Assembly: GCA_964617825.1 (NCBI GenBank) | Contig: CAZTWL010000001.1 | Location: forward strand, 62,001-126,000 | DNA length: 64,000 bases | Reading direction: 5' to 3' | DNA from: VSJD01 sp964617825 | GTDB lineage: Bacteria; Verrucomicrobiota; Kiritimatiellia; JAAZAB01 | Part shown: in pieces, positions 62,403 to 64,000 of the stretch | How the letters are laid out: each line of letters starts with the position of its first letter | Position numbering within the stretch: the first letter of the stretch is position 1 | Position numbers and translations under genes: made by a program | Notes under the pieces: model-generated | What the model was told of the DNA's origin: nothing | The model's input: the letters and a program-made list of their open reading frames with translations, nothing else | Databases searched by the model: none

Positions 62403-63413
62403 GTGATAAATTCATATTTCAATGTTAAGGAGCAAGCTATAAACGCAAAGAATATTGCGGAAGATCCCTGTGTCGCTCATTATGTGCGTTATCTGGAGAG
62501 CGAGCGGAATGCTTCAGGGCACACGATCAGCAGTTATCTGGTTGATTTCGGGCAGTTCATCCGGACCCAGTGGGGCGAGGAAGCCAAGCCGCCCTATGCC
62601 TGGTCGGAAGTGGATAAATTTACCGCCCGCAAGTTCATTGTCCACTGCCAGAAAGAAGCGGAGAAGTCCACGACCGTTAACCGCAAACTCTCCAGCCTGC
62701 GGTCGTTTTTCAAATTTCTCAACCGTGAAGGCTACGCCATGCAGAATCCATTTGCCGGCATAGCCTCGCCCAAGCGCGGCAAACCCCTGCCCAAGGTGCT
62801 GACGCTTCAGGAAATAGCCCGCCTGCTGGATGCGCCCGGCCAGGTGGCAGCGGCGGCGTTGGCGGGCGAGCCGGATGCCGCCAAGCGCGTGTGGTTTGAC
62901 TACGTTGCCCGCCGCGACGCGGCGATCCTGGAAATTCTATACAGCACCGGCATGCGGGTCAGCGAGTTGGCCGGCATGAATGAAAGCGACATCGATCTGC
63001 TCGCGGGCGTGGTTAAAGTTCGAGGAAAAGGCAAGAAAGAGCGCTTGTGCCTGCTGGGCAAGCCGGCAGTGAAAGCCATCCAGGCTGCATTGGAACAGCG
63101 TTCCACGCTGACCGGGATATCGAAGCCCGCCGGGTCGGCGCCGGTTTTTGTCGGCCATACGGGCGGCAGGCTGACCACGCGTTCGATCGAGCGGTCCATG
63201 AAGCGTTACCTGATCAAGGCCAACCTGGACCCCCACATGTCGCCGCATGCCTTGCGGCATTCGTTTGCCACGCACTTGCTGGATGCCGGCGCCGATTTGC
63301 GCAGTGTTCAGGAATTGCTCGGTCACGCCAGTCTTTCCACAACCCAGATTTACACCCACGTCACCGTGGAACGGCTGAAGCAGGTTTATAACGAAGCCCA
63401 TCCAAGGGCCTGA
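62403..63413 (+). CDS. XerC/XerD-like tyrosine recombinase
   Basis: Resolves chromosome dimers or similar. SAM-like core-binding domain, then catalytic residues in STGMRVSEL (Arg), GKGKKER (Lys), PHALRHSFATHLL (His-x-x-Arg), LLGHASLSTTQIYTHV (His and the nucleophile Tyr). The start is unsettled. GTG 62403 is the nearest standard codon but has no ribosome site, whereas an in-frame ATA at 62439 lies 6 bases after AAGGAG and would give 324 aa beginning where family members begin. Longer upstream reading is repeat-derived. Whether XerC or XerD cannot be told. Confidence 0.9.
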   Translation: MINSYFNVKEQAINAKNIAEDPCVAHYVRYLESERNASGHTISSYLVDFGQFIRTQWGEEAKPPYAWSEVDKFTARKFIVHCQKEAEKSTTVNRKLSSLRSFFKFLNREGYAMQNPFAGIASPKRGKPLPKVLTLQEIARLLDAPGQVAAAALAGEPDAAKRVWFDYVARRDAAILEILYSTGMRVSELAGMNESDIDLLAGVVKVRGKGKKERLCLLGKPAVKAIQAALEQRSTLTGISKPAGSAPVFVGHTGGRLTTRSIERSMKRYLIKANLDPHMSPHALRHSFATHLLDAGADLRSVQELLGHASLSTTQIYTHVTVERLKQVYNEAHPRA

Positions 63414-63487
63414 TCCGATGTGCCCGTTTTACCCAATCCGCGACTTTATGACTTGTAACCGGCACTCAAGCACCATGCCGCCGCGAT

Positions 63488-63586
63488 GCAGAATGCAGAA
63501 TATGAAAAAAATGATTGATCGCGCAACGTTTGACGGGCATTGTTCCCTATTTCGATCGGTTTGCGTTCTGCATTCTTAATTCTTCG
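63488..63586. repeat. Inverted pair of heptanucleotide arrays
   Basis: Left array GCAGAAT GCAGAAT (63488-63501). Right array TTCTGCA TTCTTAA TTCTTCG (63566-63586), reverse complement type. Spacer 64 bases. Fills the recombinase-kdtA gap. Confidence 0.75.
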
Positions 63587-63606
63587 TTGCGCCTTTTTGT
63601 TAATTA

Positions 63607-64000
63607 TGATCTGGTTTTTTTATAATTGCTTGTTTCCGCTCGTTTTTTTGCTGCTCCTGCCGCGTTTTCTGATGCGGATGTGGAAACGCGGCGGCTATCG
63701 CCATGGATTTCTTCAGCGATTTGGCTGTTATGAAGCGGCTGTGCAGGCGCGCCTGAGAAGTCGACCGCGGGTCTGGGTTCATGCGGTCAGCGTGGGCGAA
63801 GTCCAGGTTGCTTTGCGGTTCATGCGCGCCCTGCGGGAGCTGCGGCCAGACATGGCATTTGTTTTGACGACCACCACGTCAACGGGGCATGCCGTTGCCT
63901 TGCAGCAGCTGCCTGCGGACGATGTCCTGCTGTATTTCCCCGTGGATCTGCCCTGGATTATGAAGCGGGTATTGGACCGTATCCATCCCCTGGCGCTTGT
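63607..64000 (+). CDS. kdtA: 3-deoxy-D-manno-octulosonic acid transferase, 3' end cut by window edge
   Basis: 131 codons visible from ATG 63607, open at the right edge. It attaches Kdo to lipid A at the inner membrane. N-terminal membrane anchor (MIWFFYNCLFPLVFLLLLPR), then RRHGFLQRFG-type sequence (YRHGFLQRFG), WVHAVSVGEVQVALRF, LTTTTSTGH and YFPVDLPW, all characteristic of WaaA/KdtA. It shows that the organism makes lipopolysaccharide-type outer membrane. Confidence 0.92.

Overview
This looks like a scaffold from a metagenome-assembled genome of a Gram-negative, polysaccharide-degrading bacterium of the PVC group (Kiritimatiellota, Lentisphaerota or Verrucomicrobiota). The evidence is: a DUF1549/DUF1553 - DUF1501 - PPC-domain gene triad of the kind common in Planctomycetes and relatives, many glycoside hydrolases, lipoproteins, a Kdo transferase (so an outer membrane), and moderately high GC. 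A run of exactly 100 N at 20508-20607 marks a scaffold join. I saw no rRNA, tRNA or CRISPR. The taxonomic placement is inference.

Layout. 1-11.1 kb is a carbohydrate-degradation island: GH42-like, GH32-like, a DUF4838/CBM9 protein, a Gfo/Idh/MocA oxidoreductase and GH95, with gene debris between them. 11.1-17.5 kb holds the PPC/DUF1501/DUF1549 triad and an SPFH protein. 17.6-23.8 kb holds a cupin, a secreted serine hydrolase with Ca-binding tandem repeats, a GH20-like enzyme and an MFS transporter. 23.9-30.9 kb is a glycogen cluster, transcribed CBM48 protein - glgP - glgA - glgB. 31-38.3 kb has a TPR protein, an FGE-like lipoprotein, a class IV aminotransferase, a zinc-ribbon protein, and a nucleoside-salvage and tRNA-maturation run (deoA/pdp - punA - cdd - cca). 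38.4-44.5 kb is envelope and lipid related: SGNH lipoprotein, a methyltransferase-SDR fusion, a flippase-like membrane protein, a polysaccharide deacetylase and a GT2. 44.6-47 kb is thrS-infC. 47.2-55.2 kb has a GH36-like enzyme, an SDR, a sodium:solute symporter, paaK-ACT and an M14 peptidase. 55.2-58.3 kb looks like the remains of an integron. 58.3-64 kb is housekeeping: tlyA, nadK, a possible nuclease-like protein, dprA, a xerC/D-like recombinase and kdtA (cut by the window edge).

How the genes work together. The hydrolases would release sugars (galactosides, fucosides, fructosides, hexosaminides, glucuronides), which enter through MFS/SSS transporters. The glycogen genes store and mobilise glucose. 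The salvage genes recycle nucleosides.

Two signals stand out. First, intergenic DNA carries a family of elements made of two short arrays of degenerate 7-bp repeats in inverted orientation. Five pairs bracket 58-88 bp. A sixth pair (59078-59435) brackets a decayed GxxExxY-family (PD-(D/E)XK nuclease-like) gene, suggesting that the short ones are non-autonomous copies. Second, 55.3-58.3 kb shows a frameshifted integrase N-terminus, a GTTAGGC core site opposite it, same-strand cassette-like genes (M20, DUF488), an attC-like hairpin, and at that hairpin a probable group II intron 5' end in reverse orientation: a decayed integron.
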